A stretch of 64,000 bases of DNA from Glaciecola nitratireducens FR1064 (GTDB taxonomy: Bacteria; Pseudomonadota; Gammaproteobacteria; Enterobacterales; Alteromonadaceae): contig NC_016041.1 of NCBI RefSeq assembly GCF_000226565.1, forward strand, positions 496,001 to 560,000, written 5' to 3'. The position numbers and the translations under genes were made by a program. This document shows positions 1-7,879 of the stretch, piece after piece. The first letter of the stretch is position 1. Every line of letters starts with the position of its first letter. The notes beneath the pieces were generated by a model. The model made no database searches and was not told where the DNA came from. It worked only from the letters and a program-made list of their open reading frames with translations.

Positions 1-130
1 GTTCACCTTTATCATTGATTACCATGAGGTGATGGAATGAATTCTTCTCAAACAATTCTTTTACTTTTATTAACCTGTCGTCGATATGCACCGTGATCAC
101 GTTTTTCGACATTAAATCTTCAATTTTCAA
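1..130 (-). CDS. CBS domain protein, N-terminal part only (runs off left edge)
   Basis: Reading the minus strand from 130 leftwards gives about 43 open codons to the window edge. The translation includes IEDLMSKNVITVHIDD and FHHLMVINDKGE, the opening pattern of a CBS domain (short helix, MS-x-x-VITV strand, then HLMVVND-type strand). CBS pairs bind adenosyl ligands and act as regulatory modules. An in-frame stop lies 5' of the frame, so the start is either TTG at 130 (giving MKIEDLMSKN, the usual beginning for stand-alone CBS proteins) or ATG at 112. No strong ribosome binding site separates them. Any partner domain lies outside the window. The family call comes from the pattern only. Confidence 0.6.
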   Translation of the reverse strand, partial: MKIEDLMSKNVITVHIDDRLIKVKELFEKNSFHHLMVINDKGE

Positions 131-173
131 ATGTGTTCTACCCGCATTTACATAGATTATTGATACATCTTAC

Positions 174-402
174 GTCATCCTTGCGACGACATAATACTGT
201 TTGTTTAAGCACCCGTCTTTCTTGCGACGACATAATACTGTTCGTTTAAGCACCCGTCTTTCTTGCGAAGGCAAGAATCTCCCTGATGCTACCTCTATCT
301 GTTCAAAAATAAAGGATTTTTTGGGAGATCTTTGCCTTCGCAAAGACGACGAGTGGGATATATTGCTTAAGCGAACAGCTCTATGCGCCGGCAAGGATCT
401 CT
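174..402. repeat. REP/MITE-like palindromic repeat block
   Basis: This gap between the 3' end of the ABC permease gene and the CBS gene is filled with repeats. Two 41-bp direct copies (181-221 and 222-262) differ at one base. An imperfect palindrome spans 238-378: its outer arms 238-251 and 365-378 match at 13 of 14 bases, and its inner arms 255-283 and 323-348 share the core TGCGAAGGCAA. A further partial copy is at 385-402, and a CGTCATCCTTGCGA half lies at 174-187. The cores resemble the dispersed 'cgtcat..ttgcgaaggcaa..atct' intergenic repeats of many gammaproteobacteria. No transposase is present. The short open frames here follow the repeat and are not believable genes. Confidence 0.7.
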
Positions 403-508
403 CCATGTACCAAAAAGATAAAGAGTTTTTTAACTTAGCAATAAGCCTGTTCAGCGGCTTTTTTCATAACTCAGACGCCAAGCTTGATAATGAGATGCTT
501 TACTTTCC

Positions 509-3064
509 CTAACTTCCTTCCCTGAGTAATCGTGCCGGCTGTAGCTTCAATTTCTGGAACAAATACAAGGCGCCCAAGCCAAACACAATAGCCGATGATA
601 GTAGCGCAACAGCAACACCAAGCCAGTAAACATCCCATTCAAATACTTTCAGTCGAACTTGAAGTACCAGGGCAGCAATTGTGAGCCCAAGTGTTATTGA
701 GAATGCACTGACGACGGTTGCCAAAAGCGTATATTCAATCGCAATTGCCCTGCGAATATAGGATATCCGCGCGCCAATACAGTAGAGAATAATGGCATGA
801 TAGCTCTGCTTGCTTCTGCCTGCCGCCATCACGCTGGCAAGCACCATCAAACTAACTATTAAGCTGATGAAAGAGATGACACTAAGACCGTTGGTCCCCT
901 TGTTAAGTAAATCGCTTGCTGAATCTATAAGATCTTTTGTGCGAACGGTAATGATGTTTGGATAGTTTCGCGCTAGTTCGGTTTGCAGCGCTAATGCTTG
1001 TTGGTCGTCCATATAGGCAGTGCCAACATAGGCGTTAATAAAGTCATCAAGAGCGCCGTCTGAGAATATGGCTTCAAACCAAAAACGGGTTTGTATACCT
1101 TTTTGGCTGTAAATGCCGGTGAGTAATCCGGTTCTTTCTATTCCCACTATCGTGAACTGTACCTCATCACCTGGCTCTAGCTGCATTTGGTCGGCTTCAC
1201 GGTCTTCCATAATGAAGGCGAAGTCGAGGTTCTCATTTTTACTTATGTTTTGCGTGATCGTTGCATCCCAAATTGCGCCGTCAACAATGGTGATGCCGTC
1301 TATATTGCCCGACAAGTAACTCAATTTATGCTCGTCACGCGCCATGTCTTGCCAATCAACCTCAGGATCGGTGATATCGCGAATAAGCGTATCGTTGATG
1401 CCTGATACTCTGCCGCGCACCATTGGCGAAAGCGTCAGTTTTGTCACACTATTGAAGTTTCCTGCAACTTTGTTGACTGCGTCCTTTTGATCATCCAGTA
1501 CATCATAGAGCACTAACGCCGGCGATTCTTCTGGGATAGTGGTCTCTACTAGGCGAAGCAAGGAAACTACAATAACCGTGCATGCAACCAAGAGGGTAAG
1601 CGCTGTGCCTAAAGAAAGAAGGGTAATACGAAGTGGCGTGCCGGGGCGATGCATATTCGCCAGGGCCAAACGTGTTGCTGCATGACTGGCTAACCAAGGG
1701 CGCTGCTCCATGGTGCGGGAAAGCCAGCGAAGCGCGTGCACTACGCCTTCAAAAAAGGCCAAACAAATGAGCACGGTGACAACAAATGCAAGACCAAAAA
1801 ACACGTTTGGAATCGCGATTAATACGAGTCCGCTAAGCAAGACCGCAAAAAAGTAACTGGCGAAGCGCCAGCGTGGTGAGATTGCGTGTCCGCTTAGCTC
1901 ATTTGCTCGAAATAAATGTGCAACATCTATTTGCAAGGCGCGCCCAAGCGCGGGAAGCGCAAAGGTAAACGCGGTAACGATACCAAAGAACCAAGCGGCT
2001 ATCGCTGCGATCAGCATATCGGTGCTTTGTATGGCAAGCGGCAAGTCTTGGGCTAAAATTTCACTGCCCAATAACGCCAAAACACTACCAATGAGTACGC
2101 CAATTAAACCGGAGAGCGCCGCCAAAATAGCAATTTGTATAATAAAAACTTGCCCAATACGTGAATCTCTTAAACCACATGCTTTTAGTGTGGCAATGGT
2201 TTCGCGCTTGCTTTGTAAATAAACAGAAATACTGTTAAATATACCTAGGCCACCAATGAACAGGGTGCTAAACGCAACAATAAGTAAACCAGAAGCAACT
2301 TGGGATAAACGTTCGGCGACGCGTTCACTTCTATCCTCAAATGTTTGAATTTCCCATTCTGTATTGGGGAATTGGGCAACAAAATTAGCTTCCCACGTTT
2401 GTGCGTCTACTGTGGTTCGGATGCGATATTCATGTTCAACGCGACTACCGGGGCGCAGTAAGCCAGATGCGTCCATGGCTTCTTCTGAAATTAAAACAGG
2501 CGTGCCCCGCCAGCTCGCGTTGAGCCGTCGGTCGGGTTGTTCTAATATCAACGCTCTTACAATAATTGCTAAATCGCCAATGTAGACCGTATCTCCGACG
2601 CTTAGTTTTGAGCGCTCTGCTAGAACGGGATCGATAGCGATACCCCACAGACCGTCCTTACTCGCCAACGTGTTGCTCAACGTTTGAGTTGGCTGTAGCT
2701 TAAGTTCACCATAAAGCGGGTAAGCAGCATCTGCGCTTAATAGTTCGACCAAGGCGAACTCACCGTCTTCGGTACTCATCATAGTGGCGAGTTCACGGGT
2801 TAGCGAAATGTCTCCAGTTTTCGCTATCCAATTTAAGACTTCTTGATTAATCGGCTCGCTCGATTCAATCTCGACGTCGCCGCCCATGAGTGCGCGAGTG
2901 TCTGAAAGCAATACTCTGTCGAGCATTTGGTAGAGGCTTGCCGCAGCCATCACCAAGCACACACCAAACACTAGGCAAGCACAGAATAACCAAAGGCGCT
3001 TCAGACTTTGTAATAAGTCGCGCCAGGCAAATTTACACTGAAAGTTCACTATTTTCCTCAACAC
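509..3064 (-). CDS. ybbP: ABC transporter permease, YbbP/FtsX-MacB type
   Basis: An 851-residue inner-membrane permease. It has an N-terminal membrane anchor (about residues 22-45), a MacB-like periplasmic domain, a first FtsX block with three helices (about 255-385), two more central helices, a second periplasmic segment, and a C-terminal FtsX block with three helices ending near residue 845. This duplicated ten-helix layout is the YbbP form. It overlaps the preceding ATPase gene by 32 bp, so the two are probably translationally coupled and form one complex. Family members are predicted to move lipophilic or envelope compounds; the substrate is unknown. In E. coli ybbAP lies next to tesA, which is absent here. 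Confidence 0.85.
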   Translation of the reverse strand: MLRKIVNFQCKFAWRDLLQSLKRLWLFCACLVFGVCLVMAAASLYQMLDRVLLSDTRALMGGDVEIESSEPINQEVLNWIAKTGDISLTRELATMMSTEDGEFALVELLSADAAYPLYGELKLQPTQTLSNTLASKDGLWGIAIDPVLAERSKLSVGDTVYIGDLAIIVRALILEQPDRRLNASWRGTPVLISEEAMDASGLLRPGSRVEHEYRIRTTVDAQTWEANFVAQFPNTEWEIQTFEDRSERVAERLSQVASGLLIVAFSTLFIGGLGIFNSISVYLQSKRETIATLKACGLRDSRIGQVFIIQIAILAALSGLIGVLIGSVLALLGSEILAQDLPLAIQSTDMLIAAIAAWFFGIVTAFTFALPALGRALQIDVAHLFRANELSGHAISPRWRFASYFFAVLLSGLVLIAIPNVFFGLAFVVTVLICLAFFEGVVHALRWLSRTMEQRPWLASHAATRLALANMHRPGTPLRITLLSLGTALTLLVACTVIVVSLLRLVETTIPEESPALVLYDVLDDQKDAVNKVAGNFNSVTKLTLSPMVRGRVSGINDTLIRDITDPEVDWQDMARDEHKLSYLSGNIDGITIVDGAIWDATITQNISKNENLDFAFIMEDREADQMQLEPGDEVQFTIVGIERTGLLTGIYSQKGIQTRFWFEAIFSDGALDDFINAYVGTAYMDDQQALALQTELARNYPNIITVRTKDLIDSASDLLNKGTNGLSVISFISLIVSLMVLASVMAAGRSKQSYHAIILYCIGARISYIRRAIAIEYTLLATVVSAFSITLGLTIAALVLQVRLKVFEWDVYWLGVAVALLSSAIVFGLGALYLFQKLKLQPARLLREGS

Positions 3065-3716
3065 GAAGTTTGCCAGATTCTAGCCAAAATAGCCTTTTGC
3101 AGCGCTTAGCTAGGCGCATATCATGGGTAACAATTACTAGGGTCGATTGCGATTGAGCGTGTAGTTCAAACAACAAGTCGGCAACGCGCTTACCGGTTTT
3201 CTCATCTAAGTTGCCGGTGGGTTCGTCGGCGAGAATGAGTCTAGGTTGATGCACAAGTGCGCGTGCGATGGCAACACGCTGTTGCTCGCCGCCAGATAGT
3301 TGTTGTGGGTAATGCTGAACTCTGTCTTTCAGCCCCACACGGTCAAGCATGGTTTTAGCTAGCTGTGTAGCATTGGGCTTGCCTGCGATATCTAAAGGCA
3401 GCGCCGCATTCGCGAGTGCGCTTAAACTGTCTATTAGATGAAAGGATTGGAAAACAATGCCCATATTGTCGCGTCTAAAGTCAGCTAGTTCATCAGGGGA
3501 TAGTGCTGATAGCGTTTGACTGTCTAGGTTAATCTTGCCTTGTGTGGGTTGCTCCAGCGCAGCTAGAAGTTGCAGTAGTGTCGTTTTTCCTGAACCTGAA
3601 GGGCCCACAATTGCAACGGTATCGCCGCGTTCCATATTAAAGTTCAAATTATCGAGAACACGCAACGGCGCTTCTTCTTGGCCATACTCCATCGTAAGGT
3701 TGGAAACCTGTATCAA
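3033..3716 (-). CDS. ybbA: ABC transporter ATP-binding protein, YbbA/LolD type
   Basis: A 227-residue nucleotide-binding subunit. Walker A is GPSGSGKTTLL (about residues 39-49), the signature is LSGGEQQRVAIARAL, and Walker B is RLILADEPTG followed by the usual switch histidine (VTHD). The length is normal for the LolD/MacB/YbbA group. It starts with TTG at 3716, preceded by a strong AGGAGG at about 8 nt spacing; no better ATG is available because the next in-frame ATG is already inside the conserved N-terminal strand. It energises the permease encoded by the overlapping downstream gene. Assignment to YbbA rather than LolD or MacB rests on the ten-helix partner. Confidence 0.87.
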   Translation of the reverse strand: MIQVSNLTMEYGQEEAPLRVLDNLNFNMERGDTVAIVGPSGSGKTTLLQLLAALEQPTQGKINLDSQTLSALSPDELADFRRDNMGIVFQSFHLIDSLSALANAALPLDIAGKPNATQLAKTMLDRVGLKDRVQHYPQQLSGGEQQRVAIARALVHQPRLILADEPTGNLDEKTGKRVADLLFELHAQSQSTLVIVTHDMRLAKRCKRLFWLESGKLRVEENSELSV

Positions 3717-3854
3717 CTTATCCTCCTGCCAGCACAGTCTTTTGTTTTAAATCAATTTAACATACGCTAAAAACCCTAAGTCAGACCAACATATCGTAGT
3801 TTAACCATTAATTCACGGTCACATTTGGGGCGGCAATCCTAATATGAAAATGAA

Positions 3855-3877
3855 AACAAGTAAGATAGTTACTTGTT
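3855..3877. promoter_or_regulatory. Operator-like perfect inverted repeat between ybbA and the DUF3087 gene
   Basis: Two perfect 9-bp arms, AACAAGTAA and TTACTTGTT, are separated by 5 bp (GATAG). The dyad lies in the divergent promoter region, 64 bp before the DUF3087 start and about 140 bp before the ybbA start. No T-tract follows on either strand, so it does not look like a terminator. The size and spacing suit a dimeric repressor of the TetR or MarR kind, but no such regulator gene is adjacent. Confidence 0.45.
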
Positions 3878-3940
3878 AAGTGCAATGTTTCGTTACAATG
3901 ACCATTCTTTTATTCCTTCACGTCCACTTTTTAGGCTGTT

Positions 3941-4489
3941 ATGCAACTCATTAAGATTAATAAAGAACGTTATCGCCGCCATTTGAACTATGTCATCGTT
4001 GCCTGTGTGGCTGCTTTACTTATTGGAAGCTTGGGCATTTCGCAGACTTTAATTGCACTCTTTCCTGACGAAAGCGGCAGCCATTTTCACTGGAATTTGA
4101 CGGGGGTCATTGTTACAAGCTTAATCATCGGCCTAATGCTTAATAAGTACAAGTCTCACAACTTCATGACTGAAGTTGCATATGTATGGGAGCTAAAAAA
4201 AGCGCTCAATAGAATAAACCGAAGAATGTTGAAATTAAAAGCGGCTGCGCAAGAGGGAGATATAGATGCAATGCTTGCGATTAACTACAGTTACGCAGGC
4301 TCACGCCTGTTATGGCAGTTGGACGATAACACCATAATTATGGACCAGCTAGATGTCGATCAAGCAGCGCTTGATAGCTTGGTCGTGAAGTATAACTTAA
4401 CGCTTTCTCTTTATCTATTCGCCTTTTCTTCTTTGATTCGGCCTAAATCTTCGTTGTTTGCTCTATCATCGAGAATATCATCCTTGTAA
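3941..4489 (+). CDS. DUF3087-like two-helix membrane protein
   Basis: A 182-residue protein with two N-terminal membrane helices (about residues 19-40 and 52-68), a short loop, then a basic helical cytoplasmic region containing NRINRRMLKLKAAAQEGD and DDNT. This resembles the DUF3087 family of Alteromonadales and Vibrionales; its function is unknown. The last 25 or so residues (from about 157) are encoded within the 3' end of the convergent mechanosensitive channel gene, overlapping it by 79 bp, and read as low-complexity Ser/Leu. They may be a late extension after loss of an earlier stop codon. The start ATG follows a weak AGGCT. Confidence 0.7.
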   Translation: MQLIKINKERYRRHLNYVIVACVAALLIGSLGISQTLIALFPDESGSHFHWNLTGVIVTSLIIGLMLNKYKSHNFMTEVAYVWELKKALNRINRRMLKLKAAAQEGDIDAMLAINYSYAGSRLLWQLDDNTIIMDQLDVDQAALDSLVVKYNLTLSLYLFAFSSLIRPKSSLFALSSRISSL

Positions 4490-5070
4490 TTTTCTAAAGA
4501 AACGGTCGGTAGTAACTTGCCAAACCCTTGCAACCGTCTTCTTGGATTGAGCATCGTCAAACGAGTTAGTAACAGGTTGTTAGGATACATTATGATTTCT
4601 TCTTCATCGGTAATAAGCTTGATATTAAACAAGTTTACATCGGCTATTGTTCCTTCAACAAAGTTGTCACCCTCGAATACCCGAATGAAGTTGCCGCGGC
4701 TGTATGAAGGTTGAAATAACAAGATAAAGTAGGCCGTAATATTGCTGAGCAAAGACCAGTTAGCAAATAAAGCAACACCTGTAATGGTAATCAGTGAAGT
4801 TGAAACCAGTAACAACCCCGAGAAGTCGATACCCCAAACTAGGAATAATGCGGCTAGCGTCATCGTGCCAATAATAATACGCATGATATTAAACGCCTTT
4901 AGCGCGCTTTCTTCGCTGAGCTTACTAATCTTCACGCCTTTTCTTATCTTCGGCAAGGTCCATTTTACAATAATGATATGCAGCAATATAACGCCGCCGG
5001 ACCATAATAGGGTGATGTAGTACTTGTCCATCCAAGTAATAAAATTTGAAATAATCGGTAAGTCGGACAT
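4411..5070 (-). CDS. Small mechanosensitive channel of the MscS family
   Basis: A 219-residue membrane protein. Helices lie at about residues 15-35, 63-85 and 88-115; the third carries the Gly/Ala-containing pore stretch that ends in the QPSYSRGNFIRV beta-domain entry typical of MscS proteins. The following EGTIADVNLFNIKLITDEEEIIMYPNNLLL is the MscS beta domain (given here only as a landmark around residues 133-165). The protein is shorter than E. coli MscS (286 residues) and lacks most of the C-terminal alpha/beta domain. It would release solutes on hypo-osmotic shock. Its 3' end overlaps the convergent DUF3087 gene by 79 bp. Confidence 0.8.
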   Translation of the reverse strand: MSDLPIISNFITWMDKYYITLLWSGGVILLHIIIVKWTLPKIRKGVKISKLSEESALKAFNIMRIIIGTMTLAALFLVWGIDFSGLLLVSTSLITITGVALFANWSLLSNITAYFILLFQPSYSRGNFIRVFEGDNFVEGTIADVNLFNIKLITDEEEIIMYPNNLLLTRLTMLNPRRRLQGFGKLLPTVSLENYKDDILDDRANNEDLGRIKEEKANR

Positions 5071-5206
5071 TAAGTTTTCCAGTAGGGAGTGAGAAGATAG
5101 CTGGCCATTCGATATTGTGTTCGTATTTTAGTATGATTCATCAGTGAAAGTATTATCAAATTAGATAAATAAACCAAATAAAAGTATGCAAATATAATTT
5201 TTAACG

Positions 5207-5227
5207 ATATATAGTGGCGCTATATAT
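5207..5227. promoter_or_regulatory. rimK: Operator-like dyad in the rimK leader
   Basis: Perfect 8-bp arms ATATATAG and CTATATAT flank a 5-bp spacer, 17 bp upstream of the rimK ATG and just before its ribosome binding site AAGGA (5234-5238). Bound protein, or the equivalent RNA hairpin, could control transcription or ribosome access. No T-tract follows. The dyad contains the GTG that would be the upstream alternative rimK start, a further reason to prefer the later ATG. Confidence 0.4.
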
Positions 5228-5243
5228 GTTACCAAGGAAAAAT

Positions 5244-6149
5244 ATGAAAATCGCAATTTTGTCGCGGAATCCTAAGCTTTATTCTACTAAAAGATTTGTT
5301 GAAGCGGGTGAGAAACTAGGTCACGAAGTCGATGTTATCGATACAATGCATTGCTACATGGATGTAACGAGCAGCCGCCCTTCGGTGCGCTACAAAGGTA
5401 AAGCATTACCACGCTATGATGCAGTAATCCCTCGAATTGGTGCATCGGTTACCTTTTATGGCACCTCTGTCGTTCGTCAGTTCGAAATGATGGGGACGTA
5501 TTCAATCAATGAGTCTGTTGCGATCAGTCGCTCAAGAGATAAATTACGCTCACTGCAGTTACTGTCTCGCAAGGGTATCGGTATGCCGAGAACAGGATTT
5601 GCCAATCACCCAGATAGAATTGACGACTTAATTAAAAACGTAGGCGGCGCGCCTGTTGTTATTAAATTGCTTGAGGGTACTCAAGGTATTGGTGTGGTAT
5701 TAGCCGATACTGCTAAAACTGCTGAAGCTATTATTGAGGCATTCATGGGGCTAAATGCGAGTATCTTGGTCCAAGAATATATAGAAGAAGCTGGTGGTGC
5801 GGACATTCGCTGCTTGGTTGTCGGTGGCAAAGTGATTGCTGCGATGAAGCGTCAAGGCGCGCCGGGCGAATTTCGTTCGAACTTGCACCGAGGCGGTTCA
5901 GCCAGCTTAGTTCGCTTGTCGCCCGCAGAAAGAAAAACAGCCGTAGATGCTGCAAAAACCATGGGTTTAAATATGTGTGGCGTTGACATTCTGCGCTCAA
6001 AAAATGGTCCAATGGTGATGGAAGTGAATTCTTCGCCCGGATTAGAAGGGATTGAAACTGCCACTGGAAAAGACATTGCTGGCATGATCATCGAATTCAT
6101 TGCCAACACAGCAACACCGAACAAAACAAAAACCAAAGGTAAAGGCTAA
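5244..6149 (+). CDS. rimK: RimK, ribosomal protein S6-L-glutamate ligase
   Basis: A 301-residue ATP-grasp ligase that adds glutamate residues to the C terminus of ribosomal protein S6. Visible features: the N-terminal [15 protein letters not shown], the nucleotide loop GTQGIGVVL (about residue 145), [10 protein letters not shown] (about 213) and the metal-binding [12 protein letters not shown] near residue 260, all as in E. coli RimK (300 residues). The ATG at 5244 is chosen over an in-frame GTG at 5214 because AAGGA lies 5 nt before it and because family proteins begin exactly here. The stop is 2 bp before the next gene, so the three genes to 7653 form one operon. Confidence 0.95.
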   Translation: MKIAILSRNPKLYSTKRFVEAGEKLGHEVDVIDTMHCYMDVTSSRPSVRYKGKALPRYDAVIPRIGASVTFYGTSVVRQFEMMGTYSINESVAISRSRDKLRSLQLLSRKGIGMPRTGFANHPDRIDDLIKNVGGAPVVIKLLEGTQGIGVVLADTAKTAEAIIEAFMGLNASILVQEYIEEAGGADIRCLVVGGKVIAAMKRQGAPGEFRSNLHRGGSASLVRLSPAERKTAVDAAKTMGLNMCGVDILRSKNGPMVMEVNSSPGLEGIETATGKDIAGMIIEFIANTATPNKTKTKGKG

Positions 6150-6151
6150 GC

Positions 6152-7177
6152 ATGAAGCGCCAAAACTTTGTAATTGGCGGGGAAGTCATTAAACCTGGCG
6201 AACAAAAGCGTTTGTTGCTGCTGATGCCTCCTTTGTATACCGCTACTACTATGGGTATTCCCGTCTTTGTACTACACGGTAAAAGGCCTGGACCCACTTT
6301 GTTTGTCAGTGCTGCAATTCATGGTGATGAACTAAACGGTATTGAGATTGTTAGTCGTCTAATAAAGGCGCGTGCAATAAAAAACCTCAGAGGCACACTT
6401 ATAGCGATACCGATGGTGAATGTGTACGGCGTTCTCAATCAAAGTCGTTATTTACCCGACCGCAGAGATTTGAATCGCTGCTTCCCAGGTAGTAAAAAGG
6501 GCTCGCTTGCAGGACGTATTGCGCGTTTATTTTTGGATGAAATCGTTAGCAAGTGTGATTATGGTATCGACTTGCATACAGGGGCTATACATCGTTCTAA
6601 TTTACCGCAAATACGCGCTAACTTGGACGACCCTGCAACATTGGAAATGGCCGAGGCGTTTGGCGTACCGGTGTTGTTGAACGCTGATATCCGTGACGGC
6701 TCATTGCGCCAAGCTGCAGCAGATGAAGGTGCTAAGGTACTACTTTACGAAGCGGGCGAAGCTTTGCGCTATGATGAATTCTCAATTGCAGCCGGTGTAA
6801 AAGGTATTATAAAAGTGATGCGTCACGTCGGCATGTTGAATAAAACTAAGTCGGTAGGACACAGCATTAAGCCATTCGTAGCAAGACAAAGCGGCTGGGT
6901 TAGAGCAAACGAAAGCGGCTTTGTTATGCACAAAGCGCAGTTGGGTGACCACGTCGTGAAGGGGGATTTACTTGCAGTTATCTCTAACCCTTTCGGTGAG
7001 CAGTTAGGTACGATTGACTCCCCAAGCACGGGTGTGGTCATAGGTAAGCAAAACATACCCCTAGCGCAAGAGGGCGAGGCGATTTATCATATTGCATACT
7101 TTAAAAAACCCATTGAAGTCGCTGAGCATGTCGAATTGTTGCAAGACAACTTGGATATAATTGATTCGTCTGATTAG
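6152..7177 (+). CDS. Succinylglutamate desuccinylase/aspartoacylase-family zinc hydrolase (RimK-linked)
   Basis: A 341-residue member of the AstE/AspA branch of the M14 carboxypeptidase fold. Zinc ligands are visible as HGDE (His57, Glu60) and DLHTG (His142), with the substrate-binding DLNRCFPG at 106-113 and a likely catalytic Glu200 in LYEAGEAL. A C-terminal beta-rich domain (about 245-325) resembles a biotinyl-lipoyl fold. It begins 2 bp after rimK stops and precedes a protease gene. Although annotated in databases as AstE-like, it is not in the ast cluster 3' of it, and the RimK link suggests that it acts on a glutamyl or acyl-glutamyl bond in that pathway. The substrate is not known. Confidence 0.85.
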   Translation: MKRQNFVIGGEVIKPGEQKRLLLLMPPLYTATTMGIPVFVLHGKRPGPTLFVSAAIHGDELNGIEIVSRLIKARAIKNLRGTLIAIPMVNVYGVLNQSRYLPDRRDLNRCFPGSKKGSLAGRIARLFLDEIVSKCDYGIDLHTGAIHRSNLPQIRANLDDPATLEMAEAFGVPVLLNADIRDGSLRQAAADEGAKVLLYEAGEALRYDEFSIAAGVKGIIKVMRHVGMLNKTKSVGHSIKPFVARQSGWVRANESGFVMHKAQLGDHVVKGDLLAVISNPFGEQLGTIDSPSTGVVIGKQNIPLAQEGEAIYHIAYFKKPIEVAEHVELLQDNLDIIDSSD

Positions 7178-7221
7178 GTAACCAATACAAATGGTTAACC
7201 TTTATTATTGAGAAGTGTAAA

Positions 7222-7653
7222 ATGAAAAAGAAGCTTACGGTTGGAAATTTGGAACAATGCGACCTCCCTGAACTAGGTATCAAAGGCCTCCATGTTCGAG
7301 TCGATACAGGCGCTACCACGTCATCTTTGCATGTCGATAATATTGAAGAAATTGATGTTGGCGAAGACACTTGGATAAAGTTTGATATTCACCCAGATAT
7401 TCATGATGTGAAAAAGCTGATCCGCTGCGAAGCTAAAGTAGCAGGTCAGCGCAAAGTAAAAAGTTCAACGGCCACAAGGCAGCGCCGCTATGTCATTGAA
7501 ACAGATATCGTGATGGCCGGTGAGCGCTGGCAAATTCAATTGACGCTGACGGATCGCTCCGAAATGACTTACTTGATGTTATTTGGACGTGAAGCAATGG
7601 CCGGCAGGTTCATTGTGGATCCAGAGCTAGAATATTTGCTGAACAAGACTTAA
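7222..7653 (+). CDS. Retropepsin-like protease (COG4067 / RimB-like), RimK operon
   Basis: A 143-residue protein with DTGATTSSLH at 28-37, the DTGA catalytic signature of retroviral-type aspartic proteases, and a flap-like strand region. Such proteins are often labelled 'ATP-dependent zinc protease', but I see no zinc motif. In Pseudomonas a protein of this kind (RimB) is encoded with RimK and is reported to act with it on S6 modification. Here it is third in the rimK operon, 44 bp after the hydrolase gene, and is followed by a terminator. Its role as an eraser of S6 glutamate tails is inference from family and position. Confidence 0.8.
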   Translation: MKKKLTVGNLEQCDLPELGIKGLHVRVDTGATTSSLHVDNIEEIDVGEDTWIKFDIHPDIHDVKKLIRCEAKVAGQRKVKSSTATRQRRYVIETDIVMAGERWQIQLTLTDRSEMTYLMLFGREAMAGRFIVDPELEYLLNKT

Positions 7654-7716
7654 TAAACGAGTGCAGGCACTTAAGCTTGCATGAAGCAGTCATTGAACTG
7701 TGATATCGAACTAAGG

Positions 7717-7749
7717 AGGCTCATTTAATCATAAATGAGCCTTTTCTTT
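7717..7749 (+). terminator. Rho-independent terminator of the rimK operon
   Basis: An 11-bp perfect stem (AGGCTCATTTA / TAAATGAGCCT) with a 4-nt ATCA loop is followed by TTTCTTT. It lies 64 bp after the protease stop codon and defines the end of the three-gene operon. Confidence 0.9.
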
Positions 7750-7879
7750 CCTGAGAAATGTTTCACTAGAGCTTGTGTAGAAACACGTTATAAAAGGCTC
7801 TTATAGATGCTTTTTATAAAACATTTTTATGCAAGCTAAGTTGCTCAATGCTTTTACATCATTGGTTTGTTCTAGTCTA

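Noticed and set aside
181-262. Two 41-bp direct repeats as a CRISPR remnant
   Set aside because: The copies are directly adjacent with no unique spacers, and no cas genes are near.
201-512. A 103-codon plus-strand open frame, and an opposing 78-codon frame, over the repeat block
   Set aside because: Both are built from the palindromic repeats themselves, have no ribosome binding site or family pattern, and would vanish with the repeat.
6152-7177. The AstE-like gene as the missing astE of the AST pathway
   Set aside because: It is on the other strand, in the rimK operon with its own terminator. Shared activity is possible, but position argues for a RimK-linked role.
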